Below are positions 32,109-41,986 of a stretch of DNA of 45,494 bases, one piece after another. The stretch spans positions 1 to 45,494 of the forward strand of contig NZ_CALDXR010000037.1 in the NCBI RefSeq assembly GCF_937920985.1. The letters are read 5' to 3'. The translations under genes and the position numbers were made by a program. Positions within the stretch are counted from its first letter, which is position 1. Each line of letters begins with the position of its first letter. The notes under the pieces are model-generated. The model made no database searches. It worked only from the letters and a program-made list of their open reading frames with translations, and had not been told where the DNA came from. Source of the stretch: an uncultured Phascolarctobacterium sp. (GTDB lineage Bacteria > Bacillota > Negativicutes > Acidaminococcales > Acidaminococcaceae).

Positions 32109-34343
32109 TTAAAATTCAAACTCTGCGGAAAGCATGAAGGAACGCGGCATATTGAGCATGAATTTATTATTCTGACCAGCTTGCGCAATCCAATGGCTAT
32201 CATTAGCAACATTATAGCAGGCTGCAACAAATCTAACCGGCACACCATTAATCTTAGCCTTATGACTTGCAAACAAGTCCAGAGTAACATGAGAAGGAAT
32301 ATCCAGCTCTTCTTTATTTCCCTTTACATATTTGCCAACACCAACATAGCTCAGTCTTCCGGTAAAGCTAGTGTCTTCATCAGGCTTGTATTCTAAGCCC
32401 CAAACGCTACTCCACTCAGCCGAACCCATTACATGGCAGCCATCATATTTTCCGTTAGCTGTTTTTTCTTGGCGTGCATCAAGCCATTCAAAGCCACCAA
32501 AAGCATTCCATTTATCTGCAAACGAAGCATTCAAGCTGAAGTCAACGCCCTTATAACGGTTTAAACCATTATTAGTCAGCCACAACTTGCCAGCAGCATC
32601 CTTTACATCCATAGTCTGAGGCTGCTTCATGTCAAAATATGCCAATGTCATCATCAGATTATCATTTGCTTTATATTTTACACCAACTTCAGCATTGCTA
32701 TTACGAACAGACGGTAAGATTTCGCCATCATTCTCATAAATTTTCTTACCAGCTGTAACAACTGCTGTACCACGGTTTCTTGAATTTGCTTTAGCTGCAT
32801 AAATTGATAAATCATCAGTCGGTGCATAGGATAAGCCAAAGGTTGTTGCCCAATTATTATCTTTAACATTATTTTTCTGCTGATTCTTGGTTGTACCACG
32901 TACATAATCACCATGACGATGTGACGCAGCAGCCAAGAGTGTCAGCTTGCCAACCTCAACCTTATCCATAAAGTTCAGACTTACATCTGTTTCTTCATGC
33001 TGTAAATTCTTCGTTAATGTTGAAGAAATATCCCCTTGGTAAACCCACGGATTTAAAATAATTCCATCATAAATACTACTGCCAGGCTTAAAAGTACCAG
33101 AAGGCTTACCAGTAGCAGGATTTATAGCATCAACGCCTCTTTTATACATTTTGCGATGCGAGCGATCAACAGATACAGCATAGTTATGCTTAGCCATGCC
33201 AGTCATAAAATCGCCCTTTAAGCCAGTCTGTAAATATTGGTTACGAATATGAATAAAATCAGACCATACTGCAGTATCTGAAGCAATACTACCATCATCT
33301 AAAATATCAATTTCACCATCGTAAATATAACGACGCATAACAGATTGGTTAGCACCAGCATTAACAAACCAGTTTACATGCTCGCCCAGTTTTTTCTGAT
33401 GATTGAGTGTCAGCATATAACCATTGGTATCCTGATGCATCAAGCTAGGATCGTCAAAGCTCTTGCTAGCATCCGGAGCATCAGGAATTTTTGTTGGATC
33501 TCCCGTCAATAAGAAACGACGTTCTGTACCCATAAGCTTCTGGTCATAATAACCGCCAAAAACGTTGGTTTTAGTCGTCTCGCCTTCATAGCTGATGTTA
33601 GCAAATAAATTCTTCTTGCGCTGGCCTGCACCAGAAATAGCCAAACCGCCATCATCATATTGGCCATAAATTCTTACACCAATATTGCGGTCTTTGCCAA
33701 AGCGTTGGCTGATATCAAGATATTCGCCATAATCGCCATAACCAGCAAAAGTCTGCGTATATTTGATGAAATCATCCTCACCAGCACGCTTAGTATTCAA
33801 GTAAATAGCACCTGGAGTTGCACCAGTCAGCGGTCCAGCCTGATAAGAGGGAGTTGAACCATTGATAGTAGAAGCAGGACCAATTAAAGCATCAATACTG
33901 CCTACTGTATGTGTTATAGGACCAGTAGCCATAATAAAGAAACCAGGAATATTATTTACATAATAAGATGCGGCATTCGTGCATACGCCACGAATAGAAA
34001 AATCTGTTTTAATCGGGGAAGTGCCCGTGCGAATTGCAGGCACGTTAGAAAGAACAGTATCCAGATCCTGATTCGGCATCGCCATCTTGCTTACAGTTTC
34101 TTCAGTGATACTTTGAACAGTGAACGGTGCCTTAATAATCTCTGTTTCACCTAAAAGACCTACTCTGGAGGAATCATTGTTAAAGCCACCGGGTAACGGA
34201 GTTTTGTGGTTACGGGAGCTTTCAACAACCATCTCATCCAAGTTGAACGTTTCAATGGTTTCTGCACTTACAGGAGCTGCACTCACGCCAAGAATCAGTG
34301 AGCACATAATACTGCTTAAAAGCATTTTTTTTCTTTTCGACAT
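32109..34343 (-). CDS. TonB-dependent outer-membrane receptor
   Basis: About 744 aa. A signal peptide (MSKRKKMLLSSIMCS, cleavage near VSAET) is followed by a TonB-box-like region (FNLDEMVVESS), a plug domain (IIKAPFTVQSITEETVSKM, then VLSNVPAIRTG and DFSIRG) and a 22-strand-type barrel ending in AEFEF with the C-terminal aromatic. It imports a scarce ligand, most likely an iron siderophore-type complex given its ABC partners. It proves an outer membrane. Start 34343 has AAGAGG about nine bases upstream. It is the last gene of the operon, 60 bases behind the ATPase. Confidence 0.93.
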   Translation of the reverse strand: MSKRKKMLLSSIMCSLILGVSAAPVSAETIETFNLDEMVVESSRNHKTPLPGGFNNDSSRVGLLGETEIIKAPFTVQSITEETVSKMAMPNQDLDTVLSNVPAIRTGTSPIKTDFSIRGVCTNAASYYVNNIPGFFIMATGPITHTVGSIDALIGPASTINGSTPSYQAGPLTGATPGAIYLNTKRAGEDDFIKYTQTFAGYGDYGEYLDISQRFGKDRNIGVRIYGQYDDGGLAISGAGQRKKNLFANISYEGETTKTNVFGGYYDQKLMGTERRFLLTGDPTKIPDAPDASKSFDDPSLMHQDTNGYMLTLNHQKKLGEHVNWFVNAGANQSVMRRYIYDGEIDILDDGSIASDTAVWSDFIHIRNQYLQTGLKGDFMTGMAKHNYAVSVDRSHRKMYKRGVDAINPATGKPSGTFKPGSSIYDGIILNPWVYQGDISSTLTKNLQHEETDVSLNFMDKVEVGKLTLLAAASHRHGDYVRGTTKNQQKNNVKDNNWATTFGLSYAPTDDLSIYAAKANSRNRGTAVVTAGKKIYENDGEILPSVRNSNAEVGVKYKANDNLMMTLAYFDMKQPQTMDVKDAAGKLWLTNNGLNRYKGVDFSLNASFADKWNAFGGFEWLDARQEKTANGKYDGCHVMGSAEWSSVWGLEYKPDEDTSFTGRLSYVGVGKYVKGNKEELDIPSHVTLDLFASHKAKINGVPVRFVAACYNVANDSHWIAQAGQNNKFMLNMPRSFMLSAEFEF

Positions 34344-34403
34344 TCTGATACACCTCTTAATCATCAACTTTATAAAATTTATATGTGAGAGTGAAACAAT
34401 AAG

Positions 34404-35186
34404 CTAGTAGGGAATGCAAATAGTTCTTTGCTGCTCCGGCAAATACAGGAGCTTTATTTTCAGCTTATAAATTTCCTCTAACGCCGACTCTGTTAATACA
34501 TCTCGCACATCGCCAACCTCAAGTCCATCGGGCTTTAAAATTGCTGTCTTACTGCCAAGGTAAAAAGCCTGATCAGGCATGTGTGTTGTTAAAATAACAG
34601 CTATTCCTCTTTGTGACAGCTTCTGTACCATTTGCAGTACACGAAACTGATTACCATAATCAAGATGGTTGGTCGGCTCATCCATAATAACCAGCTGCGG
34701 CTGCTGAACAATAGCACGGGCAATAACAGCCTGTCGTTGCTGTCCGCCGCTCAAAGTATTAAAGGAACGGTTACGCAAATGATAAATGCCTAAATCATTC
34801 AACACTTCATCTGTCATATCGTAATCCTTTTGTTTAGGCTTAGTAAATACACCAAGATGCGGCGCTCTTCCCATAACAACATAATCACGCACCAGAAATG
34901 AGTAAGCAGTATTTTGTACCTGAGGTACATAACCAATCTGTTCCGTAAACTCTTTCTGATTTTCGTAAGGGGTATATTCATCACCTTCATCTGTAATAAG
35001 ACGCACATCACCGCCAGCCAAAGGTTTATAAAATCCTATCAAAGTACGCAACAGTGTTGTTTTGCCAATACCATTGCTGCCTAAAATCGTCATAATCTCA
35101 CCCTTGTTAAGAGTAAAGCTGACATTCTGCCATAAAGGTGACTGCTCATTATAGGCAAATGCTAAATTATTTACAATTAACTTCAT
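34404..35186 (-). CDS. ABC transporter ATPase, iron-siderophore/cobalamin type (FecE/BtuD)
   Basis: 260 aa. Walker A GSNGIGKT (36-43), the signature LSGGQQRQ, Walker B LVIMDEPTNHLD and the H-loop LTTHMPDQ are all present. It powers import through the FecCD-type permease. It starts inside the permease stop codon (4-bp ATGA-type overlap). Confidence 0.95.
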   Translation of the reverse strand: MKLIVNNLAFAYNEQSPLWQNVSFTLNKGEIMTILGSNGIGKTTLLRTLIGFYKPLAGGDVRLITDEGDEYTPYENQKEFTEQIGYVPQVQNTAYSFLVRDYVVMGRAPHLGVFTKPKQKDYDMTDEVLNDLGIYHLRNRSFNTLSGGQQRQAVIARAIVQQPQLVIMDEPTNHLDYGNQFRVLQMVQKLSQRGIAVILTTHMPDQAFYLGSKTAILKPDGLEVGDVRDVLTESALEEIYKLKIKLLYLPEQQRTICIPY

Positions 35187-36211
35187 GATAACGCCAACCT
35201 TTGTCTTAATAAGAGATAGAAATAAAACGGAGCACCAATCAGACCAGTAAGAATACTCAATGGTATTTCCGCACTCATCGACGCACGTGAAATCGTATCA
35301 ACAGCCAGCAGGAAAAAAGCTCCCAAAACAATAGCTAAAGGCAGCAGGCGTTGGTTATTGGGGCCCACAAGCATTCTGGAAAAATGCGGAATAACAAGAC
35401 CAACCCAGCCGATGGTACCGCTAATGCAAACTGAGCAAGCTGTTAAAACAGTTGCGCAGAGAATAATCGCATAGCGCAGCCAGCCGGCGTCACGTCCCAG
35501 CATATGTACCTCTTCATCGGAAAGCGTCAGGATATTCATCCGCCAGCGAATCACCAGCATAAACAACAGACAAACTAAAATCGGTACCCCACTGGAAATA
35601 ATATTATCCCAAGTTACGCTAACTAAGGAGCCAAGCTGCCAATAGGTAATTTCCGGCAGTTGCGTTTCGCTGTCTGCAAGGTATTTTATAATACCCAACA
35701 ACGCATTCATCAGACCAGAAACTATAAGGCCGGATAAAACAAGCATAACTATCGAATTTTTACCGATAATACGCGGAATAATAACAGCGCAGGCTACAGC
35801 CAGCATACCACCGCCAAAAGCTCCCATCTGGATAAAGGTACTGCCTAAGCCCAACAATATGCAAAGCGATGCACCCACGCAGGCACCGGATGATACACCA
35901 AGCATATCCGGAGCTACAAGCGGGTTTTTAAAAACACTCTGATAGGCAGCACCGGAAAGCGACAACGCTGCTCCAATCAAAATTGCTGCCAGGACACGAG
36001 GCAGACGCAGCGTGTAAATAACGCTCGCTGCCTGATCACTCCAGCTTTGCTCTAAAGGCACAACATAGGAGCACAAGATTTTAAAGACATCAACAGGCGC
36101 AATATAAAGACGTCCCATACCTAGGCTCACTACCACCATCAATAACAGTAATATACTGAAAACAAGCATGATTACTGCATAATTTGATTTACTTGCTTCC
36201 ATTTGCATCAA
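35183..36211 (-). CDS. ABC transporter permease, FecCD/BtuC family
   Basis: 342 aa with about nine to ten membrane helices. Family-typical segments are YTLRLPRVLAAILIGAALSL, NPLVAPDMLGVSSGACVGA and GTIGWVGLVIPHFSRMLVG, followed by ARA-like AVDTISRASMSAEIPLSILT. It forms the inner-membrane channel for metallophore, heme or corrinoid import. It overlaps both neighbours by four bases, showing one operon with the substrate-binding protein and ATPase. Confidence 0.95.
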   Translation of the reverse strand: MMQMEASKSNYAVIMLVFSILLLLMVVVSLGMGRLYIAPVDVFKILCSYVVPLEQSWSDQAASVIYTLRLPRVLAAILIGAALSLSGAAYQSVFKNPLVAPDMLGVSSGACVGASLCILLGLGSTFIQMGAFGGGMLAVACAVIIPRIIGKNSIVMLVLSGLIVSGLMNALLGIIKYLADSETQLPEITYWQLGSLVSVTWDNIISSGVPILVCLLFMLVIRWRMNILTLSDEEVHMLGRDAGWLRYAIILCATVLTACSVCISGTIGWVGLVIPHFSRMLVGPNNQRLLPLAIVLGAFFLLAVDTISRASMSAEIPLSILTGLIGAPFYFYLLLRQRLALS

Positions 36212-37320
36212 AACAACGCCTTGCTGTTTTTATTAGCTTCATCAGCAAAAATTTGCGCCATATCTGCTTCTGAAATATTGTAGTGCATAAAATCCTCATA
36301 GAATTTTTTTGCATCTGCACGCACATCAAGTTCCTTAAATAATTCAGGCTGCAGCACGTGTGCCAGCCATTCCATCATGAGCGGTGTTTCTACGCCCGGA
36401 GCATCCCAGCGGTAAATGCCCATAGGCACCTTATACACGCGTTTTTCCTTAACTGCTTTCACCGTACTCCAATCCTGACCGGGAATTTTATTATCATACA
36501 AATCGTCAGGTACAAATTTATCAAAATTACTCAGCAAAATAATATCCGGATTCAGTTTATATACCTCTTCCATGGCAATAGTCTGCTCACTGCTGCCGCT
36601 TAACGCAATCTGATCATAGGGATTTTCTCCACCGCCAATACGGATAGCTTCATGCATGAAATTATCATTACCCTGCAAGCGCAGCTTGGCATTACGCAGG
36701 AACAAAACAGTTGGCTTATCGGTCTTTTCCCATGCTTTTTTCGCAATTATTTTTTTATTAGTTGTATCGTAATATTCGTTAAGCTTTGCAGCTCGTTCTT
36801 CTTTTCCTAAAAGCTTGCCAATAATTAAAAAGCTTTTCTTCAAGTTTTCTACGGTATCATTGTAAATCAGTAATGTCGGAATCCCAACCTTAGTCAGCTT
36901 TTCCGCATCCTTATCCTGATATTGCCACAAAATTGCAGTATCTACACCAGCCTGAGCTGCACTTTCAAGGTTAACAGAAAAATTTTGCGCAATAATTTTA
37001 GTATCTAATTGCGCGAAATGCTTATCCTTTGTTTCCAAAAACTTACCTTTATAAGCTGACATTGCGCCGCCATGAATTGCCGCCAAGCGCTCAGAACTGC
37101 CATCGATAGCATAAATAACACTAGCCCAAGGAATAGGCACAACAGCAATACGCTTCACATCCTGCGGTACGCTTACTTCTCTGCCCTTCAAATCCGTAAC
37201 TATTTTCGTTGCCTGCTTGGTATCTGGCTTTTTATCGGCATTATTACCACACCCTGCCAACGCTCCCACTAAAGCTAACGCAGCCAACGCAGCAGCAGTC
37301 AATTTTTTCCAATTTTTCAT
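36208..37320 (-). CDS. Substrate-binding lipoprotein of the ABC importer (FepB/BtuF-like)
   Basis: 370 aa. Lipoprotein signal (MKNWKKLTAAALAALALVGA, then LAGC) with the lipobox Cys near residue 24. Two Rossmann-like lobes joined by a long helix follow: VTDLKGREVSVPQDVKRIAV at the start, PTLLIYNDTVENLKKSF in the middle. It delivers the ligand to the FecCD permease. The ligand is not evident; the SBP/TonB pair suggests an iron chelate. GAAAGGAG precedes the ATG. Confidence 0.9.
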   Translation of the reverse strand: MKNWKKLTAAALAALALVGALAGCGNNADKKPDTKQATKIVTDLKGREVSVPQDVKRIAVVPIPWASVIYAIDGSSERLAAIHGGAMSAYKGKFLETKDKHFAQLDTKIIAQNFSVNLESAAQAGVDTAILWQYQDKDAEKLTKVGIPTLLIYNDTVENLKKSFLIIGKLLGKEERAAKLNEYYDTTNKKIIAKKAWEKTDKPTVLFLRNAKLRLQGNDNFMHEAIRIGGGENPYDQIALSGSSEQTIAMEEVYKLNPDIILLSNFDKFVPDDLYDNKIPGQDWSTVKAVKEKRVYKVPMGIYRWDAPGVETPLMMEWLAHVLQPELFKELDVRADAKKFYEDFMHYNISEADMAQIFADEANKNSKALF

Positions 37321-37361
37321 TAAAAAGCTCCTTTCGCTTCAATTAAACTCATACTCAAAAT

Positions 37362-38969
37362 TTATTTCACAAGCAGTTTAAGCTGTTCAGCCATATTCTT
37401 GCCCAAAGCGCCGCTGCCGACAGTACAAGCACTGCGTCCGGAAATAACACCCCATGGCAACGGTATATGCTTTTTCTTCCCTGCTCCGATAGAACTCATT
37501 ACATCTGCTAATAGTGTATCGGCAAACACAATATCTGCATCTTCCCACAAATCCTGCAAAGCTGTTAAGCTATCTGCAATAATCAGCCATTTATCAGCAC
37601 CAGGAGCTTTACGGTATAGCTTACGGCTGTCGACGCCAGTACATATTGTCGCCAGCTGTATATGCTGAAAGCCTTCATGCCATAGTGCATGTGCCAATCC
37701 CATAGTCTGCATAGGATCACCTATAAATAACAGCTTGCGTTTATCAGTTTCCTGTATGCTGTAGTTATGAATGCATAACCGGCGTATCTCATTATTTTCT
37801 GAGTTGCACAGCTCCTGCACATTTTTCCGCCACATCTTCATAGCATGTTCTCCTACAGGACATGACAGCAGCAGCGGTACAGCATATTTTTCATTCAGCA
37901 CACGAGCGGCTGGTATACCGGCCGTTGATACTACCCAGCATAACGCAGGTTTGCCACCAGCCTTTTCACCAACGAAACGCGGCTCATAGCCTAAACTTCT
38001 AATATAAGCAAAGCACTCCGCATATTGCTCTTTTTCGCCGCAAAGAAGCGGACTGTATCCCAGAATCAGTATCTCACGGGCAGGCTTTACATATAGCTCC
38101 TGCTCTTCCTCCACTAAAAGCTCCTGCGCACAGCTTACGCCATACACAGCATCATTAAATCCGTCCATATTAAAGCTTCGTGTTTTTAAATTATTTTCCA
38201 TTGAATTTGCCACCCAATTACCGTCAAAGCCAATAAAAGCTGCTACTGCAGAGCTGATAAGATTCAACGATTTATATTTTCCGTCTGACATCAGTTCACT
38301 GCACTGCTTAACACAATTATCTTCTATACCATAAATAAAATCCTGCTTTTTTGTTTCCAGAACATATACTCCCTGCGTTTGCTCCAGTAAATCACCATCG
38401 CGCAGACAAGCCCGGCAACCGCTGGGCGCTACCAAGACCTTTGCCTCATTTGCAGGCAAAGTGTCTATAACACCGGCAACATCTGTAGCTAAAGGCGGCA
38501 GCTGATACAGGTTATGACTTATGCACCCCTTTTCTTCTGGCAGCTCAGCCATAAACTCGTAAACAGGCTTAAAATGCCTTATATCCATCTTGCCCAACGG
38601 TCCACGAAAGAAGTAGCGTACCATAATACCGGTTGCTTCAGAAAGACTGCTCTCCAGATAATCAAAATCAAGTCTTGTCAATATATCCAGACAGTTCAAA
38701 TACAGTACCACAACCTGTACACCATGCACCGCTGCAGCCCGTTTGATAACGCGCGTAATTTTTTCTTCGGCAGTTCCCATAGTATAATCATCAGCTGTTG
38801 TATGACAAAACATAAGCTGCTGCAGCTTGCCCTGCTCTACGGCACGATAATAAAGCTCTCGCAAGCATGGACCGGAACCGGCGGCAACTAACATTATGTC
38901 TTTTCTCTGCCACAAAACATCAGAGGGAGGTTTTGGCATATTAAACTCCATAGTCTTGATTGGCTTCAT
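37362..38969 (-). CDS. Nitrogenase component 1-like protein (NifD/NifK-family oxidoreductase), no NifH partner in view
   Basis: About 535 aa from ATG 38969. The longer reading to 39005 lacks any ribosome binding site; GAAGTGAAAG precedes 38969. The first block GSGPC (C35), TADDYTMGTAEEKI (58-71) and VVVLYLNCLDILTRLDFD (C93) matches the order of cluster-binding cysteines and the GGEEKL motif in nitrogenase-type proteins. A second, weaker block repeats it (PSGCRAC at 183-187, DFIYGIEDN, FIGFDGNW). The C-terminal part looks like another Rossmann lobe. It may bind an Fe-S cluster and perform a low-potential reduction on the imported ligand. It heads the importer operon. Function not assigned. Confidence 0.75.
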   Translation of the reverse strand: MKPIKTMEFNMPKPPSDVLWQRKDIMLVAAGSGPCLRELYYRAVEQGKLQQLMFCHTTADDYTMGTAEEKITRVIKRAAAVHGVQVVVLYLNCLDILTRLDFDYLESSLSEATGIMVRYFFRGPLGKMDIRHFKPVYEFMAELPEEKGCISHNLYQLPPLATDVAGVIDTLPANEAKVLVAPSGCRACLRDGDLLEQTQGVYVLETKKQDFIYGIEDNCVKQCSELMSDGKYKSLNLISSAVAAFIGFDGNWVANSMENNLKTRSFNMDGFNDAVYGVSCAQELLVEEEQELYVKPAREILILGYSPLLCGEKEQYAECFAYIRSLGYEPRFVGEKAGGKPALCWVVSTAGIPAARVLNEKYAVPLLLSCPVGEHAMKMWRKNVQELCNSENNEIRRLCIHNYSIQETDKRKLLFIGDPMQTMGLAHALWHEGFQHIQLATICTGVDSRKLYRKAPGADKWLIIADSLTALQDLWEDADIVFADTLLADVMSSIGAGKKKHIPLPWGVISGRSACTVGSGALGKNMAEQLKLLVK

Positions 38970-39046
38970 TACTTTCACTTCTTTCGTGCTATTTTCTATT
39001 AACATTCTATCACATTTGCATTGTTAATAATAATTGATGTTACTAA

Positions 39047-39077
39047 AGCCTTGATTCAATTATATTGAACCAAGGCT
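39047..39077 (-). terminator. Terminator of the LysR gene at 39103
   Basis: AGCCTTG...TTCAA pairs with TTGAA...CAAGGCT between 39047 and 39077. The minus-strand T-run is short (TTTAG), so it may be leaky into the operon that follows. Confidence 0.6.
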
Positions 39078-39102
39078 CCGTTCCTTAAAAAATTTTAAAC
39101 TG

Positions 39103-39999
39103 TCAATCTGCTACCCTTTTATATTGTTCCAACAGCTGAAAAAATAATTTCAACGGCGGACTCAGCCATTTATCTTTGCGATAGGCATATACCGCATGAA
39201 TCGGCTCAAACTTTTTATCTATAGGAATTTCTACCAGTACATCTTTATCCAATTCCTCTTGAATAGTAAATTTGGGCAAAAAGCATATACCCATATCATT
39301 CTTCACTAAATTTTTTATCGTCTGCGTACCGCGAATTTCAATTGTCGGTCCCATAGTAAAATTTTTGCTTTTAATATATTCATCGAATCTTTTACGCACC
39401 CTGCCTGCTGCAGGCTGGCAAATACGTGCCAACGAACTGAAATCCTGATTAGGCGTAATAAAATCGCTGTACAGCTTTTTGATTTTTGGTGAAGCAAACA
39501 TCACGAAATCAAAATCTTTATATGGTACAACCTTTATCGTAGCATCATCTACGGGCAAATCATAGAAAATCCCAATATCAGTTTTATTTTCTCTTATGGC
39601 CCTATACACCGAGGTACTGGTCATAGAATCAAGGTAAATATGCACACGCGGCGCCTGCTTACGAAATTCGCGCAAAATCTTCGGCAGATGGAAGCACAGA
39701 AGCGATTCCGGCGCAGCAATACGTATATCTCCCTGGCACTCTTCAATAACACTGCGAAAGCTTTTCATATTATTTACAGACTGCAGTACATTTTCTACAT
39801 AAGGCACCAGTTCCTGTCCCGCTTTAGTCAAAACCATATGCCTGCCTGCTTTTTCGAAAAGCTGCACACCAAGCTCCTTCTCCAGCTGACTAACATGAAA
39901 CGTAATCGTTGACTGCGTATAGCATAATTTTTCCGCTGCTTTATTAAAGCCCCCGGCTTCTACAATAGTGTGAAAGGTATTAATATAACGTAAATCCAT
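39103..39999 (-). CDS. LysR-family transcriptional regulator
   Basis: 298 aa. The helix-turn-helix (residues 1-60, with KAAEKLCYTQSTITFHVSQLEKELG) and effector domain (about 90-290) are standard. It is immediately upstream of, and codirectional with, the nitrogenase-like/importer operon and could control it; most LysR proteins are divergent from their targets, so this is uncertain. Start at ATG 39999, with GGAGG upstream. Confidence 0.92.
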   Translation of the reverse strand: MDLRYINTFHTIVEAGGFNKAAEKLCYTQSTITFHVSQLEKELGVQLFEKAGRHMVLTKAGQELVPYVENVLQSVNNMKSFRSVIEECQGDIRIAAPESLLCFHLPKILREFRKQAPRVHIYLDSMTSTSVYRAIRENKTDIGIFYDLPVDDATIKVVPYKDFDFVMFASPKIKKLYSDFITPNQDFSSLARICQPAAGRVRKRFDEYIKSKNFTMGPTIEIRGTQTIKNLVKNDMGICFLPKFTIQEELDKDVLVEIPIDKKFEPIHAVYAYRKDKWLSPPLKLFFQLLEQYKRVAD

Positions 40000-40099
40000 A
40001 CTTCCTCCAAAACGATACCAGTGCTCATCAAAAAATTTATAGCAACAAGCTATTCATTGCGTTATTTATATTATACAGTCTTTCCTCATATATAACAAC

Positions 40100-40145
40100 A
40101 AGCAGCTGCCTTTAGGCGAAACACTTCACCTAAAGGCAGCTGCTT
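40100..40145 (-). terminator. Intrinsic terminator of the MBL-fold gene
   Basis: A perfect 17-bp stem begins AAGCAGCTGCCTTTAGG (40100-40116) and closes at 40129-40145. The minus strand continues TGTTGTTATAT, with few T residues. Confidence 0.75.
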
Positions 40146-40159
40146 ATTGTTATCTTACT

Positions 40160-40957
40160 TTAATATATCACTGTTTCCCCATCTTCCGGAATCACATAAT
40201 TACCAACACCACGGCGTACAAGCGCACCCCGCATTTGGCTACGTGTAATCGAAGCATGAGCAACATTATCGAAATGTGTCAGATACAGCTTTGCTTCCGG
40301 CAATATCTGATGTACGCAATCCACATCTTCATCATTCATTATCAGCCTGCCATAATCACGCAGCTCCGCAGCGCAGGCATTAAGCATAATTACTTCCGGT
40401 TGATAATTTGCCAAAGTTTTACGCACGCCATCAAACCAAATCGTATCTCCGGCAACGTATAGAACCTTTTCCTGCTCTGCTTTAAATATTACACCACAAG
40501 CATCAGACGATGGCTTTATCGTGCCATGCAAAGCTGGTGTTTTATATAAGGTTATATCTGCAAACTTAACCCCATCATTTTTCAGGATACGTACATTCTG
40601 AAAACCTGAAGCTTTTAAGGCCTGCGCATCATCTTCATTTTGCACAAAAATTGGCTTATTATGCTCCAAAACATCACCCAAAGTGCCCTTCTGCATATTG
40701 ATATCTATATGATCAGGGTGCAGATGCGTTACAATATAAGCATCTACTCCACTTAAAATGCTTTCTACCGTTTCCGGCAACGCAAAAAGCGGCATTGGTA
40801 TTTTCGCCTTTACCGGGTCAACAGCCATGTAAGGATTTCCCGGCATACTATCGAAACAACCTAAACCATATTGCTCCACAAGCCAAGGATCTAAAAGAAA
40901 AGTTTTGCCACCATAAAAAATTTTATTCGTCGCACTGCGAATTTGCTTGATTTTCAT
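40160..40957 (-). CDS. MBL-fold metallohydrolase (UlaG-like)
   Basis: 265 aa, cytoplasmic. The zinc signature THLHPDHID gives H78, H80, D82 and H83; later ligands are in PALHGTI, VAGDTIW and LTHFDNVAH. The protein resembles the UlaG-type, lactonase-like branch of the MBL fold, but the substrate is unknown. Divergent from the LysR gene at 41078, which probably controls it. GAGGAAC precedes the ATG. Confidence 0.88.
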   Translation of the reverse strand: MKIKQIRSATNKIFYGGKTFLLDPWLVEQYGLGCFDSMPGNPYMAVDPVKAKIPMPLFALPETVESILSGVDAYIVTHLHPDHIDINMQKGTLGDVLEHNKPIFVQNEDDAQALKASGFQNVRILKNDGVKFADITLYKTPALHGTIKPSSDACGVIFKAEQEKVLYVAGDTIWFDGVRKTLANYQPEVIMLNACAAELRDYGRLIMNDEDVDCVHQILPEAKLYLTHFDNVAHASITRSQMRGALVRRGVGNYVIPEDGETVIY

Positions 40958-41077
40958 TTTGTTCCTCCTTTAATTTTTATTCTATTATAGATGTAAATTC
41001 ACTGCAGCAAAAGAAAAAACTTAGTTCTTTACCGCAACCAATAAGTTGCGGTAAAATAAGATTGAGGTGAAAAAGCA

Positions 41078-41986
41078 ATGCAGCCAAAGCAATTACAATA
41101 TTTTATCACAGCCTATGCAACAAAAAATATCCAACGAGCAGCAGAAAAACTTTTCGTGTCTCGTCAAGGAATAAGTAAAACAATTCGTGAGCTGGAACAG
41201 GAATTAGGCGCAGACTTATTCTTACGCTCATCAAAAGGCTTAGAGCCAACGGATTTTGCCGAAGCATTATTCCCCCATGCCAAAAAGTTGCTCGATGAAT
41301 ATAACTACATAACAGGCCTGAACACCTTGGCAAAGCAAAAGGAAAATGTTATCACCATCTACGCGCTTGATAACATCGTAAAATATTTAACAGCAGAATT
41401 TTTCTTTGACTTTCGCAAATTATATCCGAATATTATTCTCAGCATTATCGAAAGCACCGATGAGGCCGCTCTCAACGCCTTGCTTGCCCGCAATGCAGAT
41501 TTCGCTATTACTACAGATCCGTTGGACAGCACAAATTTTACACTTACACCCATATTTTATACGCATTATTGCATAGCACTTTCTGCTGGCCATCCTTTAG
41601 CTGCTAAAGAAAGAATCAGCTATCAGGATCTTCAAAATCAAAAAATAATCAGTAAAGGAAGATCCTTCCGTTGTTTTCGCGACAATATGGAAAAATATGT
41701 TCTTGGTAATGGTCTGAATGTAGATATTTTTGCGGAAATCACCGATATTGACGTTGCTCTGGATTTAGTAAAGGAAAGCAACGTAATCTATCTGGGCTAT
41801 GACTACATTGCTGCAATGCAAAGACATCCTGATATCAGATGGAAGATGCTTGATGCTGAAGTAAGCGGTCAGAACATGTATATTGCAGGTCTGAAAAATA
41901 CTCTGCCGCGCAAGGTGTGCCGTGATTTGCAAAATTTTTTATTGGCATGGCTGTCCATACACAACAAAGATAAAATTATTTTGTAA
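41078..41986 (+). CDS. LysR-family transcriptional regulator
   Basis: 302 aa with the N-terminal helix-turn-helix (RAAEKLFVSRQGISKTIRELEQELG) and an effector domain. It is divergent from the MBL-fold hydrolase gene with a 120-bp shared intergenic region, the classic LysR arrangement, so the hydrolase is its likely target. AGGTGAAAAAGCA precedes the start codon. Confidence 0.92.
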   Translation: MQPKQLQYFITAYATKNIQRAAEKLFVSRQGISKTIRELEQELGADLFLRSSKGLEPTDFAEALFPHAKKLLDEYNYITGLNTLAKQKENVITIYALDNIVKYLTAEFFFDFRKLYPNIILSIIESTDEAALNALLARNADFAITTDPLDSTNFTLTPIFYTHYCIALSAGHPLAAKERISYQDLQNQKIISKGRSFRCFRDNMEKYVLGNGLNVDIFAEITDIDVALDLVKESNVIYLGYDYIAAMQRHPDIRWKMLDAEVSGQNMYIAGLKNTLPRKVCRDLQNFLLAWLSIHNKDKIIL

